Source of the DNA: Helicobacter sp. 11S03491-1
Lineage (GTDB): Bacteria > Campylobacterota > Campylobacteria > Campylobacterales > Helicobacteraceae
Assembly: GCF_002272835.1 (NCBI RefSeq)
Contig: NZ_MLAO01000001.1
Coordinates: 218,742 to 282,741 of the forward strand
Direction of reading: 5' to 3'
DNA length: 64,000 nt
Below are positions 25,879 through 34,074 of the stretch, piece after piece (positions within the stretch are counted from its first letter, which is position 1; every line of letters starts with the position of its first letter). The position numbers were made by a program, and so were the translations under genes. The notes under the pieces are model-generated. The model was given only the letters and a program-made list of their open reading frames with translations. It was not told the DNA's origin and did no database searches.

Positions 25879-25900
25879 CATTTTAAGCGTGCTTAAAATG
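25879..25900. other. 10-bp perfect inverted repeat
   Basis: CATTTTAAGC and GCTTAAAATG flank GT, 40 bp after the previous hairpin in the same convergent gap. AT-rich sequence lies on both sides, with no coding frame. Either a further terminator or a protein-binding palindrome. Confidence 0.4.
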
Positions 25901-25978
25901 ATAATCAAGAAATAAACTAAAATAAAAATAATTGCAGCTTATTGGAATTGCTTCAAAAGTAATAAGTCATACTCAAGA

Positions 25979-25994
25979 GGGGATTATAATCCCC
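25979..25994 (-). terminator. GGGGATTATAATCCCC palindrome after luxS
   Basis: A 16-bp perfect palindrome 45 bp beyond the luxS stop, with the only GC-rich stem in the gap. On the plus strand it is followed by AT-rich sequence with a TTTTTAATTTTT run, so it may also stop plus-strand read-through from the met operon. Confidence 0.5.
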
Positions 25995-26038
25995 AAATTA
26001 AAGTTATTTTTAATTTTTAAGATATTTTGTATTTTTGG

Positions 26039-26536
26039 TTATTTAAAATCTTTTAATAGTAAATCTTGTGTATTCATCACGCCTATACCTTGATCTAAGA
26101 CTTTCATAGCAATTTCTTTAGCTTCTTTAAGAGAATGCATCTTTGCTGTGCCACACTGATAGATATTGAGTTCAGGGATGTCTTTTTCATCTTTGACCCT
26201 CAAAACATCTCGCATGCTTGCTTCCCAAGCATCTCTAACATCATAAGGATTGGGATCTCCTATCAAACTCATATAAAATCCTGTGCGACAACCCATAGGC
26301 GAGATATCAATAATTTCTACTTTGGAATTATTGAGATGTTCTCTCATAAAGCCTGCAAACAAATGTTCTAAAGTGTGGATACCTTTTTCACTCAAAATAT
26401 CTTGATTGGGCTTGCAAAATCTCAAATCAAAAACAGATATTTTATCTCCTTGGGGGGTCTGCATACTTTTGGCTAGCCTTACAGCAGGGGCCGGCATAAT
26501 GGTATGATCAACCTTGAAACTATCTAATAAAGGCAT
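26039..26536 (-). CDS. luxS: S-ribosylhomocysteine lyase LuxS
   Basis: A 165-residue metalloenzyme that cleaves S-ribosylhomocysteine to homocysteine and the autoinducer-2 precursor. The metal-binding H54-x2-E57-H58 (HTLEH) and Cys128 in QCGTA, plus catalytic Cys83 in MGCRTGF, are all in place; the N-terminus [13 protein letters not shown] is typical. It starts at ATG 26536 after AAGGAG. Its promoter -10 (TATAAT, minus strand, 26577-26572) is one arm of a perfect inverted repeat shared with the divergent lipoprotein gene. The neighbouring metNIQ locus also concerns methionine supply. Confidence 0.98.
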   Translation of the reverse strand: MPLLDSFKVDHTIMPAPAVRLAKSMQTPQGDKISVFDLRFCKPNQDILSEKGIHTLEHLFAGFMREHLNNSKVEIIDISPMGCRTGFYMSLIGDPNPYDVRDAWEASMRDVLRVKDEKDIPELNIYQCGTAKMHSLKEAKEIAMKVLDQGIGVMNTQDLLLKDFK

Positions 26537-26567
26537 AAAAACTCCTTAATATTGAGGTATAACATGT

Positions 26568-26599
26568 TTTTATTATATCCAAGTTAAGATATAATAAAA
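26568..26599. promoter_or_regulatory. Inverted-repeat divergent promoter of luxS and lipoprotein genes
   Basis: TTTTATTATATC, 8 nt, GATATAATAAAA: a perfect 12-bp inverted repeat. Each arm holds a TATAAT, one reading toward luxS (26577-26572) and one toward 26631 (26590-26595). Predicted leaders are about 28 nt on both sides. The -10 boxes are only 12 bp apart, so each promoter's upstream contacts overlap the other's -10. Confidence 0.65.
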
Positions 26600-26630
26600 G
26601 TGAAATTCTATTGTTACTAAGGAGAAACAT

Positions 26631-27155
26631 ATGAAATACCATCTTGTAATAGGCACCGGCGCCTTGTTATTTTTCTATGGTTGTTTCCAACCACAAAGTC
26701 CAAATATCTCAATCCCTACGCAAAAATGTTCTACCCCGCTTGCAAAAATTCATTTAGACTCCATTACATCTGAAAAAAATGATCTCCAAATCAAACCTGA
26801 ATTACTCAAAACCCTTTTAGAAAAAAATCTGCAAGATCATTGCTTGATTTTAACTCAAACCTCAGATGCGGATACTTATGAAATGAAAATTACTTATGAA
26901 ACCTCTGCTCAAAGTGCCTCTAAAGAAAATATTGCCACCTCCACATCCCAAAATACTATCCAAACCCAAGTGCATCTTTGGCTCAAAAACGCCACTACTA
27001 CCAAATCATTTGATGGCAAAAACTCCATACAAATTGATGGAAAAAAGATTCTTAGCATTGGGCAAGATTCCCAAATCACTCAAGAAGATAAGAAACAATC
27101 CATAACCAAAGCTTTTGAAGCTGCTTACCATTCAGTGATCAAAAGTTTCCAATAA
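26631..27155 (+). CDS. Predicted lipoprotein
   Basis: A 174-residue protein with a lipoprotein signal peptide ending FFYGC (Cys19 or so as the lipidated residue). The mature part is Ser/Thr/Lys-rich with alternating strands (AKIHLDSITSEKNDLQI, YEMKITYETS, TQVHLWLKNATTTKSF) and a C-terminal helix (TKAFEAAYHSVIKSF), resembling small LptE/LPP-type outer membrane lipoproteins in pattern only. I do not recognise the family. ATG follows AAGGAG; transcription probably starts from the shared luxS inverted-repeat promoter. A second tiny lipoprotein gene follows after 8 bp. Confidence 0.75.
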   Translation: MKYHLVIGTGALLFFYGCFQPQSPNISIPTQKCSTPLAKIHLDSITSEKNDLQIKPELLKTLLEKNLQDHCLILTQTSDADTYEMKITYETSAQSASKENIATSTSQNTIQTQVHLWLKNATTTKSFDGKNSIQIDGKKILSIGQDSQITQEDKKQSITKAFEAAYHSVIKSFQ

Positions 27156-27163
27156 GGGATTAC

Positions 27164-27325
27164 ATGAAAAATATAATTGTTATCTTCATGATAATGTTTA
27201 TAAGCTATGGTTGCGCCCAAAAAAAGCCTCAAATCCAAAAAACCTTTACAACCATTCAGTGTGAAATGGTTTGTGATGGCAAAAATTGCAACCAAAAATG
27301 TATAGGGCTTCAAGAAAAACAATAA
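27164..27325 (+). CDS. 53-residue predicted lipoprotein, Cys-rich tail
   Basis: A short gene: MKNIIVIFMIMFISYGC is a complete lipoprotein signal with lipobox SYGC (Cys17). The remaining 36 residues contain four more cysteines in the pattern C-x3-C-x4-C-x3-C (QCEMVCDGKNCNQKC), which could form two disulphides or bind metal in the periplasm. It lies 8 bp after the upstream lipoprotein gene, with an AAGGGA-like site, so the two are probably co-expressed. No family recognised. Confidence 0.7.
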   Translation: MKNIIVIFMIMFISYGCAQKKPQIQKTFTTIQCEMVCDGKNCNQKCIGLQEKQ

Positions 27326-27372
27326 TGATAATTATGTTTATTTTACATTTACTTTTCTATTCTCATTTATGA

Positions 27373-27378
27373 TAGAAT
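27373..27378 (+). promoter_or_regulatory. Extended -10 of the ferritin promoter
   Basis: TGATAGAAT (TG, one base, TAGAAT) lies 32 bp before the ferritin ATG. The surrounding AT-rich sequence could host Fur binding, as at H. pylori pfr, but I cannot define a box. Confidence 0.45.
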
Positions 27379-27410
27379 TATGATACAAATTTAAAAATTA
27401 AGGAGTCATT

Positions 27411-27914
27411 ATGTTAACAAAAGAAGTTATTAAGTTGTTGAACTCTCAAGTTCAAAAGGAGATGTTTTCTTCAAATTTATATTTAAGTATGAGTTCTTGG
27501 TGCTATGAAAATAGTTTTGATGGAGCCGGATTATTTTTGTTTGATCATGCAGAAGAAGAAAGCGATCACGCAAAAAGATTGATAACTTATCTCAACGAAA
27601 CTGATTCTCACGTAGAGTTAGCAAAAATTGAAGCCCCTGAGAATAAATTCAAAAATTTAGTTGAAGTATTTGAAAAAACTTACAAACACGAAAAAGAAAT
27701 CACTATTTCTATCAATGAACTTGTCGATCATATGCTTAAAAATAAAGATTATTCAACATTCAATTTTTTACAATGGTATGTTAATGAACAACATGAAGAA
27801 GAAGCTCTTTTTAGAGATATAGTTGATAAACTCAAATTAATGGGTGATAACGGAAATGGATTGTATCTTGCCGATCAATACATTAAAAACATCGCCTTAG
27901 CAAGAAAAAAATAA
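27411..27914 (+). CDS. pfr: Non-haem ferritin Pfr
   Basis: A 167-residue ferritin, the 24-mer iron store of Helicobacter. Ferroxidase ligands E17, E50 and H53 (in DHAEEESDHAK) are in the canonical positions and the four-helix pattern continues to LADQYIKNIALARKK. Length equals H. pylori Pfr. ATG follows AAGGAG. It is monocistronic: a clear hairpin follows the stop. Iron-dependent control is expected from the family and cannot be confirmed here. Confidence 0.97.
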   Translation: MLTKEVIKLLNSQVQKEMFSSNLYLSMSSWCYENSFDGAGLFLFDHAEEESDHAKRLITYLNETDSHVELAKIEAPENKFKNLVEVFEKTYKHEKEITISINELVDHMLKNKDYSTFNFLQWYVNEQHEEEALFRDIVDKLKLMGDNGNGLYLADQYIKNIALARKK

Positions 27915-27919
27915 TCTTC

Positions 27920-27945
27920 TTTAGATGGCAAATATGCCATCTAAA
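27920..27945 (+). terminator. Terminator after ferritin gene
   Basis: TTTAGATGGCA and TGCCATCTAAA pair perfectly (11 bp) around AATA, five nt after the stop, followed by TTCTTTCT. A good intrinsic terminator. Confidence 0.8.
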
Positions 27946-28002
27946 TTCTTTCTATAATACTTTTAGATACAATAAACAAACTCAAATTCCAAAGGAATTT
28001 CA

Positions 28003-28260
28003 ATGAAAAAGATTTTATTTTTTTCAGTTATGGCTGCTGTATTTTTAAACGCATCCAATCTGCCTGTCTCTCATCAAACTCCAAAATTTCCTCGACATAT
28101 CGAAAAATGTATTGATGGGTATCTATATCGAGCCTTTATTAATGATCATAACGAGGTTATTCCGGGATCTGTTTCACAGATTATGGAAAGAGGATCTTTG
28201 CATGAAAAAGTATTGCCTAAAACTTGCAAAGAAAATAAAGAAAATTCTGATTCTAAATAG
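28003..28260 (+). CDS. Small secreted protein of unknown function
   Basis: An 85-residue protein with a signal peptide (MKKILFFSVMAAVFLNA). The mature 67 residues contain two cysteines (KCIDGY and KTCKEN), a likely disulphide, and a Lys/Glu-rich tail. AAGGAATTTCA precedes the ATG. The 3' end overlaps the convergent MATE gene by 8 bp. Similar short periplasmic proteins exist in Helicobacter, but I cannot name one. Confidence 0.7.
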   Translation: MKKILFFSVMAAVFLNASNLPVSHQTPKFPRHIEKCIDGYLYRAFINDHNEVIPGSVSQIMERGSLHEKVLPKTCKENKENSDSK

Positions 28261-29587
28261 TTTTGCCGGGCTTTTTCCATATTCCTGTGCGAAACACAAG
28301 CCAAAAAATGACTGCACGGATATAGGTTTCTATAAAAATCATTACAAAAATCCATTCTACTCCAAATCCAAAATGGAGCAATAGCCACATTGGAAAAATT
28401 CTAAATGTCCAAATACTCAGCGCATTAATCCATAATGAAATCTTCGTAATCCCTGCCCCTCTTAACGCTCCATCAAGGACAAATACCCAGATTAATGGAA
28501 TTTGTGATAACCCCACTGCCAAAAGATAAAGCACAGATATATGGATAACTTCTTCTTGAGTGGCAAAAACAGAAGAAAATTCTTTAGCAAAAATAGCCAT
28601 AATGAGACCTAAAATACCCATAATTCCGGAAGATATTTTTAAAATTGTTTTAATAAAATCTCCTGCTAAAACAATGCGATTAGCTCCAAGATTTTGTCCC
28701 ATTAAAGCCATCGCTGCTACCATAAAACCAAAACCGGGCATAAATGAAAATGCTTCAATGCGAGTCCCAATTTGAGACCCGGCTAAAACATTATCTCCAT
28801 ACCCGGATAAAAACTTTGTTGTCAAAACTAGCGAAAATAATGTCAATAATCTCTCCAACCCTGCAGGAATACCAATTTTTAGGGCATTTTGAAAAAATCT
28901 ATAACGAAATTTGAGTTCAAAACTTAAAAATCCGGATTTTCGGAGCATTAAACCCAATAAAATAATGAATTCCAAGTAAGCAGTCGCAACATTAGCATAT
29001 CCTGCCCCTACAATTTCAAGCCTGGGAAATCCAAAATTCCCAAAAATGAGCCCATAATTTAACCCCACACAAATAACAGTAGTAAAGATTCTCATCATAA
29101 ATGGGGTAAGCGTATCCCCAATAGCAGCAAGAGCTGAAATCATGATATTTTTTAGAAACATTACAGGCAAAGAGTAAATAACGATTTTTAAATAAATTTC
29201 AGCCAATTCTCTTGAATTTTTCCCCATATCAATCCAATCTAAAAATTTCGGATACCCCCAAAATGCTAAGCCTAACACCGGTATGCAGATAAAAAATGAC
29301 CCAATCAGCAATGTAGAAAACACTAAGTTAGCATTCTTTTTATCTTTGGCTCCAAAAAATCTTGAAATTTGGGCATTTGTTCCGATATAAAAAATCGCGT
29401 TAATCGTATAAAATAGCATGAAAAAATTTAACCCCACGCCAACAGCAACAATATGTTCGCTTGAGAGTCTCCCCATAAAAAACATAGAAATAGCAATGAC
29501 AAAAATATCTAAAAATGAATTTGCCCCTGAAGGTAGGGCAATATTAAATATTTTTTTGAGTTTTTGCGCAAAACTATAGGTTTCCAC
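28253..29587 (-). CDS. MATE-family multidrug/Na+ efflux transporter
   Basis: A 444-residue inner-membrane protein with twelve hydrophobic helices in two homologous halves, as in MATE exporters. Landmarks: [35 protein letters not shown] in helices 1-2 (in pieces), NAQISRFFGAKD, and the second-half IGTRIEAFSFMPGFGFMVAAMALMGQNLGA block. It exports cationic compounds in exchange for Na+ or H+. The start is GTG 29587, overlapping the methyltransferase stop (TAGTG). The H. pylori counterpart lies in the same neighbourhood with the aguB-linked transporter. Confidence 0.92.
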   Translation of the reverse strand: METYSFAQKLKKIFNIALPSGANSFLDIFVIAISMFFMGRLSSEHIVAVGVGLNFFMLFYTINAIFYIGTNAQISRFFGAKDKKNANLVFSTLLIGSFFICIPVLGLAFWGYPKFLDWIDMGKNSRELAEIYLKIVIYSLPVMFLKNIMISALAAIGDTLTPFMMRIFTTVICVGLNYGLIFGNFGFPRLEIVGAGYANVATAYLEFIILLGLMLRKSGFLSFELKFRYRFFQNALKIGIPAGLERLLTLFSLVLTTKFLSGYGDNVLAGSQIGTRIEAFSFMPGFGFMVAAMALMGQNLGANRIVLAGDFIKTILKISSGIMGILGLIMAIFAKEFSSVFATQEEVIHISVLYLLAVGLSQIPLIWVFVLDGALRGAGITKISLWINALSIWTFRIFPMWLLLHFGFGVEWIFVMIFIETYIRAVIFWLVFRTGIWKKPGKTI

Positions 29588-30132
29588 TACGATTTCCTAA
29601 CAGCAAATTCAATTACTTTGGCTTTTTGTTGGTTTCGGCAGATAATTTTTTCTTGTTTGTGCAAAATTTCAAAATCATGAAATGCTTTTTCAAGTTCGCC
29701 TTTTTGAAGAATTTTTTGAGCTGCAATATCTGTTGGAAAATCCTTATCTTCTATAAATGTTTCCATCAATAAAACACCTCCGCATTTCAAGCCTTTTGAG
29801 ATGCCCTCAAAAAGCCTTCTATCTAAAAAATAAAAATTCAAAATCACATCATAAGCTAAAGTTTTTATCTCATAATTATCCAAATCACAACAAATAGGGA
29901 TTGTATTTTTTATATTTTTCAACGAAAGAAGACCTACTTGAGATATATCTACACATTCACAAACAAAACCTTTTTGAGCCAAAAATTTTGTATTTCTTCC
30001 ATTCCCGCAAGCAATATCCAAAACCCTTCCTACAGGTAATATTTGGACAAAATTTATCAAAAAATCACTTGGGGTTGTAGGCATCAAATCTTGCTTGTAT
30101 TTTTTATCCCACTTGAGGGCATCTTCTTTCAT
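29587..30132 (-). CDS. Class I SAM-dependent methyltransferase
   Basis: A 181-residue methyltransferase. Motif I is VLDIACGNGRNTKFLA with the acidic end of strand 2 in ECVDIS and motif IV-like YDVILNFYFLDR. The N-terminal DALKWDKKYKQ resembles the TehB/tellurite-resistance-like branch. Substrate unknown. Its stop overlaps the GTG of the MATE gene by one base, so both are translated from one mRNA. There is a clear 98-bp divergent gap to the plus-strand membrane protein. Confidence 0.85.
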   Translation of the reverse strand: MKEDALKWDKKYKQDLMPTTPSDFLINFVQILPVGRVLDIACGNGRNTKFLAQKGFVCECVDISQVGLLSLKNIKNTIPICCDLDNYEIKTLAYDVILNFYFLDRRLFEGISKGLKCGGVLLMETFIEDKDFPTDIAAQKILQKGELEKAFHDFEILHKQEKIICRNQQKAKVIEFAVRKS

Positions 30133-30229
30133 TTATATTCTCGTAAATTTTATGAAATCATACTACAAACACGTTGAATAACTTCCATTTTTGAGACTAA
30201 GTTGCTAAAATAATAAAAAGGATTTAGCA

Positions 30230-30943
30230 ATGAAAGGCATATTATTAACAAATGGAGTTATCTTAGGAGATGATGGTAAGCGTTATCTTTATTCTCCTAT
30301 AGATATTAGAGAAGAAAATCCTCTCAAAAAAGGGGATCGCCTGGATTTTATTCCTCAAGAACAAAATGCCAAAGAAATTTTTCTTATTATAGATACAACC
30401 CCTCCTCAAACTCAAGATCTCACTTTTTTGAAAATACTTGGTGTGGTCGGGTGTATAATCGGAATGGCAGGGGGATTTTTTATTATCCCTACGATTGCTT
30501 CTTTGGTTGTTTTTTTGTATATTTTTTATCGTATTGGCCAAATCTCCGGAAGCAAAACTCTTTTTAAAAACTATTTTATTTCAAGCATAGCCATTGGTTT
30601 AAGTATCATTATCGCACTTTTTATTATAGGACCTACATTTATTTTTTCTATATCTTCAAATAGTTTTACTCTATTTAATTCAGGAATTTTTACAAGCTTT
30701 TTTATGGTATTTGTCATCATTTTATTAGGGAGTGTTATTTGTTTTGTTTATCTGTATAAAAGCATGTCAGAATTATCTATAATTACAAACAATGGACTCT
30801 TTAAATGGTATGCAATTTTTTACCTTATAGGCAATATTACTTTATTTTTAGTTATTGGAGGGTTTATTTTGATATTAGGGTATATCCTCTTTTTATTTGG
30901 ATGGCTTACAATGGACACGATTAGACCCTCCAGAGAAATCTAA
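30230..30943 (+). CDS. Integral membrane protein of unknown function
   Basis: A 237-residue protein. Residues 1-60 form a small soluble beta domain (GVILGDDGKRYLYSPID, KKGDRLDFIPQEQNAKEIF), a pattern seen in several uncharacterised membrane proteins in which a short OB- or SH3-like head precedes helices. Residues 70-230 contain about five hydrophobic helices. It is monocistronic on the plus strand, ending 13 bp from the convergent transporter gene. AAGGAT precedes the ATG. No family recognised. Confidence 0.7.
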   Translation: MKGILLTNGVILGDDGKRYLYSPIDIREENPLKKGDRLDFIPQEQNAKEIFLIIDTTPPQTQDLTFLKILGVVGCIIGMAGGFFIIPTIASLVVFLYIFYRIGQISGSKTLFKNYFISSIAIGLSIIIALFIIGPTFIFSISSNSFTLFNSGIFTSFFMVFVIILLGSVICFVYLYKSMSELSIITNNGLFKWYAIFYLIGNITLFLVIGGFILILGYILFLFGWLTMDTIRPSREI

Positions 30944-30956
30944 CTATCAAAACAAT

Positions 30957-32261
30957 TTATCCCAATATCATAGCCCCTACAACACCAAATACCATCAAAG
31001 GGATATTATAAGCAATAAAAGTAGGGACACAAGTATCCCAAATATGATCATGTTGCCCATCAGCATTCAGTCCGGAAGTGGGTCCCATTGTGCTTGAAGA
31101 TGCCGGGGATCCTGCATCCCCTAGTGCCCCGGCAATACCCAAAAGCAAAATTGTAGCGCTACTGCTAAATCCCAGCGCTACACACAGAGGGCAATAAAAA
31201 GCTGCTATTACAGGAATCGTGCCGAATGAAGTTCCAATTCCAAGCGTAATGAGTAAGCCAATCACAAGCATTAATATTGCTCCTCCAAGTTTCCCTCCTA
31301 CCATGGCAGCTGTTGTGCTTACCAACTCACCAATCCCCCCGCTTTCTTTAAGCACCTCTCCAAAACCTGCAGCAATCAGCATCACAAAGGCAATAAATGC
31401 CATCATTTTCATTCCCTCATCAATGACCATATCCATTTCATTCCATTTGATAACTTTGCCCACAAGCATAACTATCAAACCTATAAATGCTCCAAAGGGC
31501 AAAGATCCTGTATAAATCTGCACGCCAAAAGCAATAACAGCTCCTGCCATCGTAAAATAATCTTGCAAACTTAAATGCGCATTTGCAACTTTATTTTCTT
31601 CTTGAATAAAAACTTCTTCTCGATATGATCGTGGCTTAGAATAAAGCACCAATATAGCTGCAATAAGCCCTACAAGCATACTCAACCCACCTATCCACAT
31701 CACACTTGCAATATCGCTTAATTTCACATCAATACCATTTTGGATCATTTGATCTCTTAGGATTGTATGAAAAATAAGCCCAAACCCAACAGGTATGCAA
31801 ATATAAGGCGCTTCAAGTCCGAATGTCAAAGCGCAAGCCACCCCTCTGCGATCAATTTTTAAGCGATTCATCAACCCCAAAAGCGGAGGGATTAGTATAG
31901 GGATAAAAGCAATATGAACAGGGATAAGATTTTGAGAAAAACATGCGATAAAAGCAATAAAAAAACATAAAAAAATAGCCCTTCCATTAATGATTGCCGC
32001 AATTTTATGGATTAAAATTTTTGTCAAATTTCCTCGTGAAATAGCTACTGCTAAAGCGCCTAAAAGCACATAACTAAGGGCAGTTTCAAGATTCCCTTTC
32101 ATGCCTGCTATCATGATGTTTATTGTCTGAATCCCTCCCATTCCTGAGATCAGCCCTGCTACCAAAGAAGCTCCGATAATAGCAAGCATCACATTAAGAC
32201 GAAACAAACATAAAACGCTCATCACAAATACAGCTACAACTACAGGATTGAATAAAATCAA
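30957..32261 (-). CDS. Na+/H+ antiporter-family (YuiF/NhaC-like) transporter
   Basis: A 434-residue inner-membrane transporter with eleven to twelve helices. It has a PCL-AL-F pattern and the terminal block LLLGIAGALGDAGSPASSSTMGPTSGLNADGQHDHIWDT (seen in pieces), characteristic of the Na+/H+ antiporter or amino-acid permease group related to YuiF. The transported solute is not certain; histidine has been proposed for relatives. It is the last gene of the tcdA/acidic protein/aguB operon, 13 bp after aguB, as in H. pylori. Confidence 0.88.
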   Translation of the reverse strand: MILFNPVVVAVFVMSVLCLFRLNVMLAIIGASLVAGLISGMGGIQTINIMIAGMKGNLETALSYVLLGALAVAISRGNLTKILIHKIAAIINGRAIFLCFFIAFIACFSQNLIPVHIAFIPILIPPLLGLMNRLKIDRRGVACALTFGLEAPYICIPVGFGLIFHTILRDQMIQNGIDVKLSDIASVMWIGGLSMLVGLIAAILVLYSKPRSYREEVFIQEENKVANAHLSLQDYFTMAGAVIAFGVQIYTGSLPFGAFIGLIVMLVGKVIKWNEMDMVIDEGMKMMAFIAFVMLIAAGFGEVLKESGGIGELVSTTAAMVGGKLGGAILMLVIGLLITLGIGTSFGTIPVIAAFYCPLCVALGFSSSATILLLGIAGALGDAGSPASSSTMGPTSGLNADGQHDHIWDTCVPTFIAYNIPLMVFGVVGAMILG

Positions 32262-32273
32262 ACCCTTCCCCCT

Positions 32274-33155
32274 TTAATCACAAAATCTTTTTAAAATCTC
32301 TGTATAAGCATCGATTCTTCTATCTCTAAAAAATGGCCACATACGACGGACTTCTTCACATCTGTTTAAATCAATCTCTGCTACCAAAATCTCATCATTT
32401 TGTATATCTGCCAAACCCAACAATTCTCCTTGGTGACCAAAAATAAAACTGGATCCCCAAAATTCAATCCCCTCAAGCACACCTGAAACATCTCTTTCAA
32501 ATCCGGTTCGATTTACAGCGACCAAAGGAAGTGTATTTGCAATGCTATGACCTCTTTGCACACCTATCCAAGCATCTCTTTGGCGTTGTTTTTCATCAGC
32601 TTTATCTTTGTCAAACCACCCAATAGCTGTAGGGTAAATCAAGATATCAGCACCCTTTAAAGCCATAATCCTTGCGGCTTCAGGATACCATTGATCCCAA
32701 CATATCAATACACCCAACTTCCCTACACTCGTAACAATAGGTTCAAAACCCAAATCGCCGGGAGTAAAATAAAATTTTTCATAAAATCCCGGATCATCAG
32801 GGATATGCATTTTTCGATATTTTCCTGCAATACTCCCATCTTTTTCAAACACAATGGCTGTATTGTGGTATAACCCATTTGTGCGTTTTTCAAATAATGA
32901 GGTAACTAAAACTATTTGATGAGTTTTTGCAATCTCACTAAAAAATTGAATATCCTCCTCATAATGACTCCCATAATCAAATTTGGATACATCTTCACTC
33001 TGACAAAAATACTCACTGCAATGGAGCTCTTCTAACACGACAAGATTTACCTCTTGAGCACAAGCTTGTTGTATCATTGATTTTGTATGCATCATGGTAG
33101 CAAGCCTATCTCCCTTAAAACTATGCTGCAAAGCAGCAACTTTAAGTTTATCCAT
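32274..33155 (-). CDS. aguB: N-carbamoylputrescine amidohydrolase
   Basis: A 293-residue carbon-nitrogen hydrolase of the nitrilase superfamily. The Glu-Lys-Cys triad is visible: E43 in LEELHCS, K115 in KYRKMHIPDD and C152 in GVLICWDQWYPEAAR. The sequence pattern (FYEKFYFTPGD, GSSFIFG) is that of AguB, which releases putrescine from N-carbamoylputrescine with ammonia and CO2. I use ATG 33155; the frame could open at TTG 33158, three bases upstream. It follows the acidic small gene by 3 bp. Ammonia release could add to urease-based acid resistance. Confidence 0.93.
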   Translation of the reverse strand: MDKLKVAALQHSFKGDRLATMMHTKSMIQQACAQEVNLVVLEELHCSEYFCQSEDVSKFDYGSHYEEDIQFFSEIAKTHQIVLVTSLFEKRTNGLYHNTAIVFEKDGSIAGKYRKMHIPDDPGFYEKFYFTPGDLGFEPIVTSVGKLGVLICWDQWYPEAARIMALKGADILIYPTAIGWFDKDKADEKQRQRDAWIGVQRGHSIANTLPLVAVNRTGFERDVSGVLEGIEFWGSSFIFGHQGELLGLADIQNDEILVAEIDLNRCEEVRRMWPFFRDRRIDAYTEILKRFCD

Positions 33156-33158
33156 CAA

Positions 33159-33326
33159 TTACTCTTCTTCATACTCACTATCGGAGTTTTCATAATCATC
33201 GTCATCATAGCCATTATATAAAGGGTTTTGATCACTATTATCCTCATCATCTTGATAATCGTCATCATAGTCTTCATCTTCAATTTCATCATCTTGATAC
33301 ATTTTGTAAATATGTTTTGCCAGCAT
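33159..33326 (-). CDS. 55-residue highly acidic protein
   Basis: A short frame with a strong AGAGGAGAT site six nt before ATG 33326. The product starts MLAKHIYKMYQ and then is almost entirely Asp, Glu, Tyr, Asn and Ser: 16 Asp and 9 Glu among 55 residues, eight Tyr, and repeated D-D-D-Y/D-D-Y units. It sits 3 bp after tcdA and 3 bp before aguB, in one operon. The basic/hydrophobic head of 10 residues may bind a partner while the tail acts as a metal (Ca, Ni or similar) or DNA-mimic surface. These roles are speculation; no family is recognised. Confidence 0.75.
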   Translation of the reverse strand: MLAKHIYKMYQDDEIEDEDYDDDYQDDEDNSDQNPLYNGYDDDDYENSDSEYEEE

Positions 33327-33329
33327 AAC

Positions 33330-33986
33330 CTATCTCCTCTCTAAAATATCCCGAATAACTTCGCTTCCAATTTGCAAACCAAAACTTCCCGTTACTGCAC
33401 TAAAGCTACCTAATAATTTACATTTTGGATTTTCAGGACTAAATATTACCTTAAAATCACCACAAAAATCTTCTTTTTTAAGTAAATCTCTAAATTTTCT
33501 TGCAAATTTATCCCCATAACTTTTCCAAATAGAATCTACGCGAATCTCTAGAGGATTAAGTTTCTTAGCACTCCCTGTAGAGCTGATATATTTCCCATAA
33601 GGCAGGTAAGAGCATTTTTTAGCTAAGGCTACTTTAGCAGGGATATCATCAATGGCATCAATAATATAATCATACATGGCAGGATTAAAATTCTCTAAAA
33701 ATTCTAAATCCAGAGTTTTCTTGATAGGTATTACCCCTGAATACATTTCAGATAAAACTTTTACTTTACCCTCTCCTACTCTATGTGCTCCAATTTGTCT
33801 GTTTTGATTGGTAATATCAAAATCATCTCTATCTACAATACTAATCTCTCCTATCCCTGTGCGGTATAAACAATCAAGAGCAAATCCCCCTACCCCTCCA
33901 ACGCCAAATATAATCAATTTTTTATCTCTAAAATGTTTAAAATCCTCTCCAAACAAAAATTTTGTCCGTGTGAATCTATCATCCAT
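33330..33986 (-). CDS. tcdA: tRNA threonylcarbamoyladenosine dehydratase-like protein (ThiF/E1 family)
   Basis: A 218-residue E1-like ATP-dependent enzyme. The Rossmann glycine motif GVGGVGGFALDCLYRTG and the TcdA-type block DRDDFDITNQNRQIGAHRVGEGKV are clear, as is DAIDDIPAKVALAKKC. TcdA cyclises the t6A modification in tRNA to ct6A. H. pylori has the equivalent gene (often labelled MoeB/ThiF) at the same place upstream of aguB. It opens this operon; a possible start region lies in the 88-bp gap shared with the divergent binding-protein gene. Confidence 0.9.
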   Translation of the reverse strand: MDDRFTRTKFLFGEDFKHFRDKKLIIFGVGGVGGFALDCLYRTGIGEISIVDRDDFDITNQNRQIGAHRVGEGKVKVLSEMYSGVIPIKKTLDLEFLENFNPAMYDYIIDAIDDIPAKVALAKKCSYLPYGKYISSTGSAKKLNPLEIRVDSIWKSYGDKFARKFRDLLKKEDFCGDFKVIFSPENPKCKLLGSFSAVTGSFGLQIGSEVIRDILERR

Positions 33987-34074
33987 CTATTTTCCCTTAA
34001 ATAATTTTTGTTATTATTTTAACATACTATAAAAGGCTTTTAAAGTTCAAGAGATTATCATGAAAGGAACAAGT

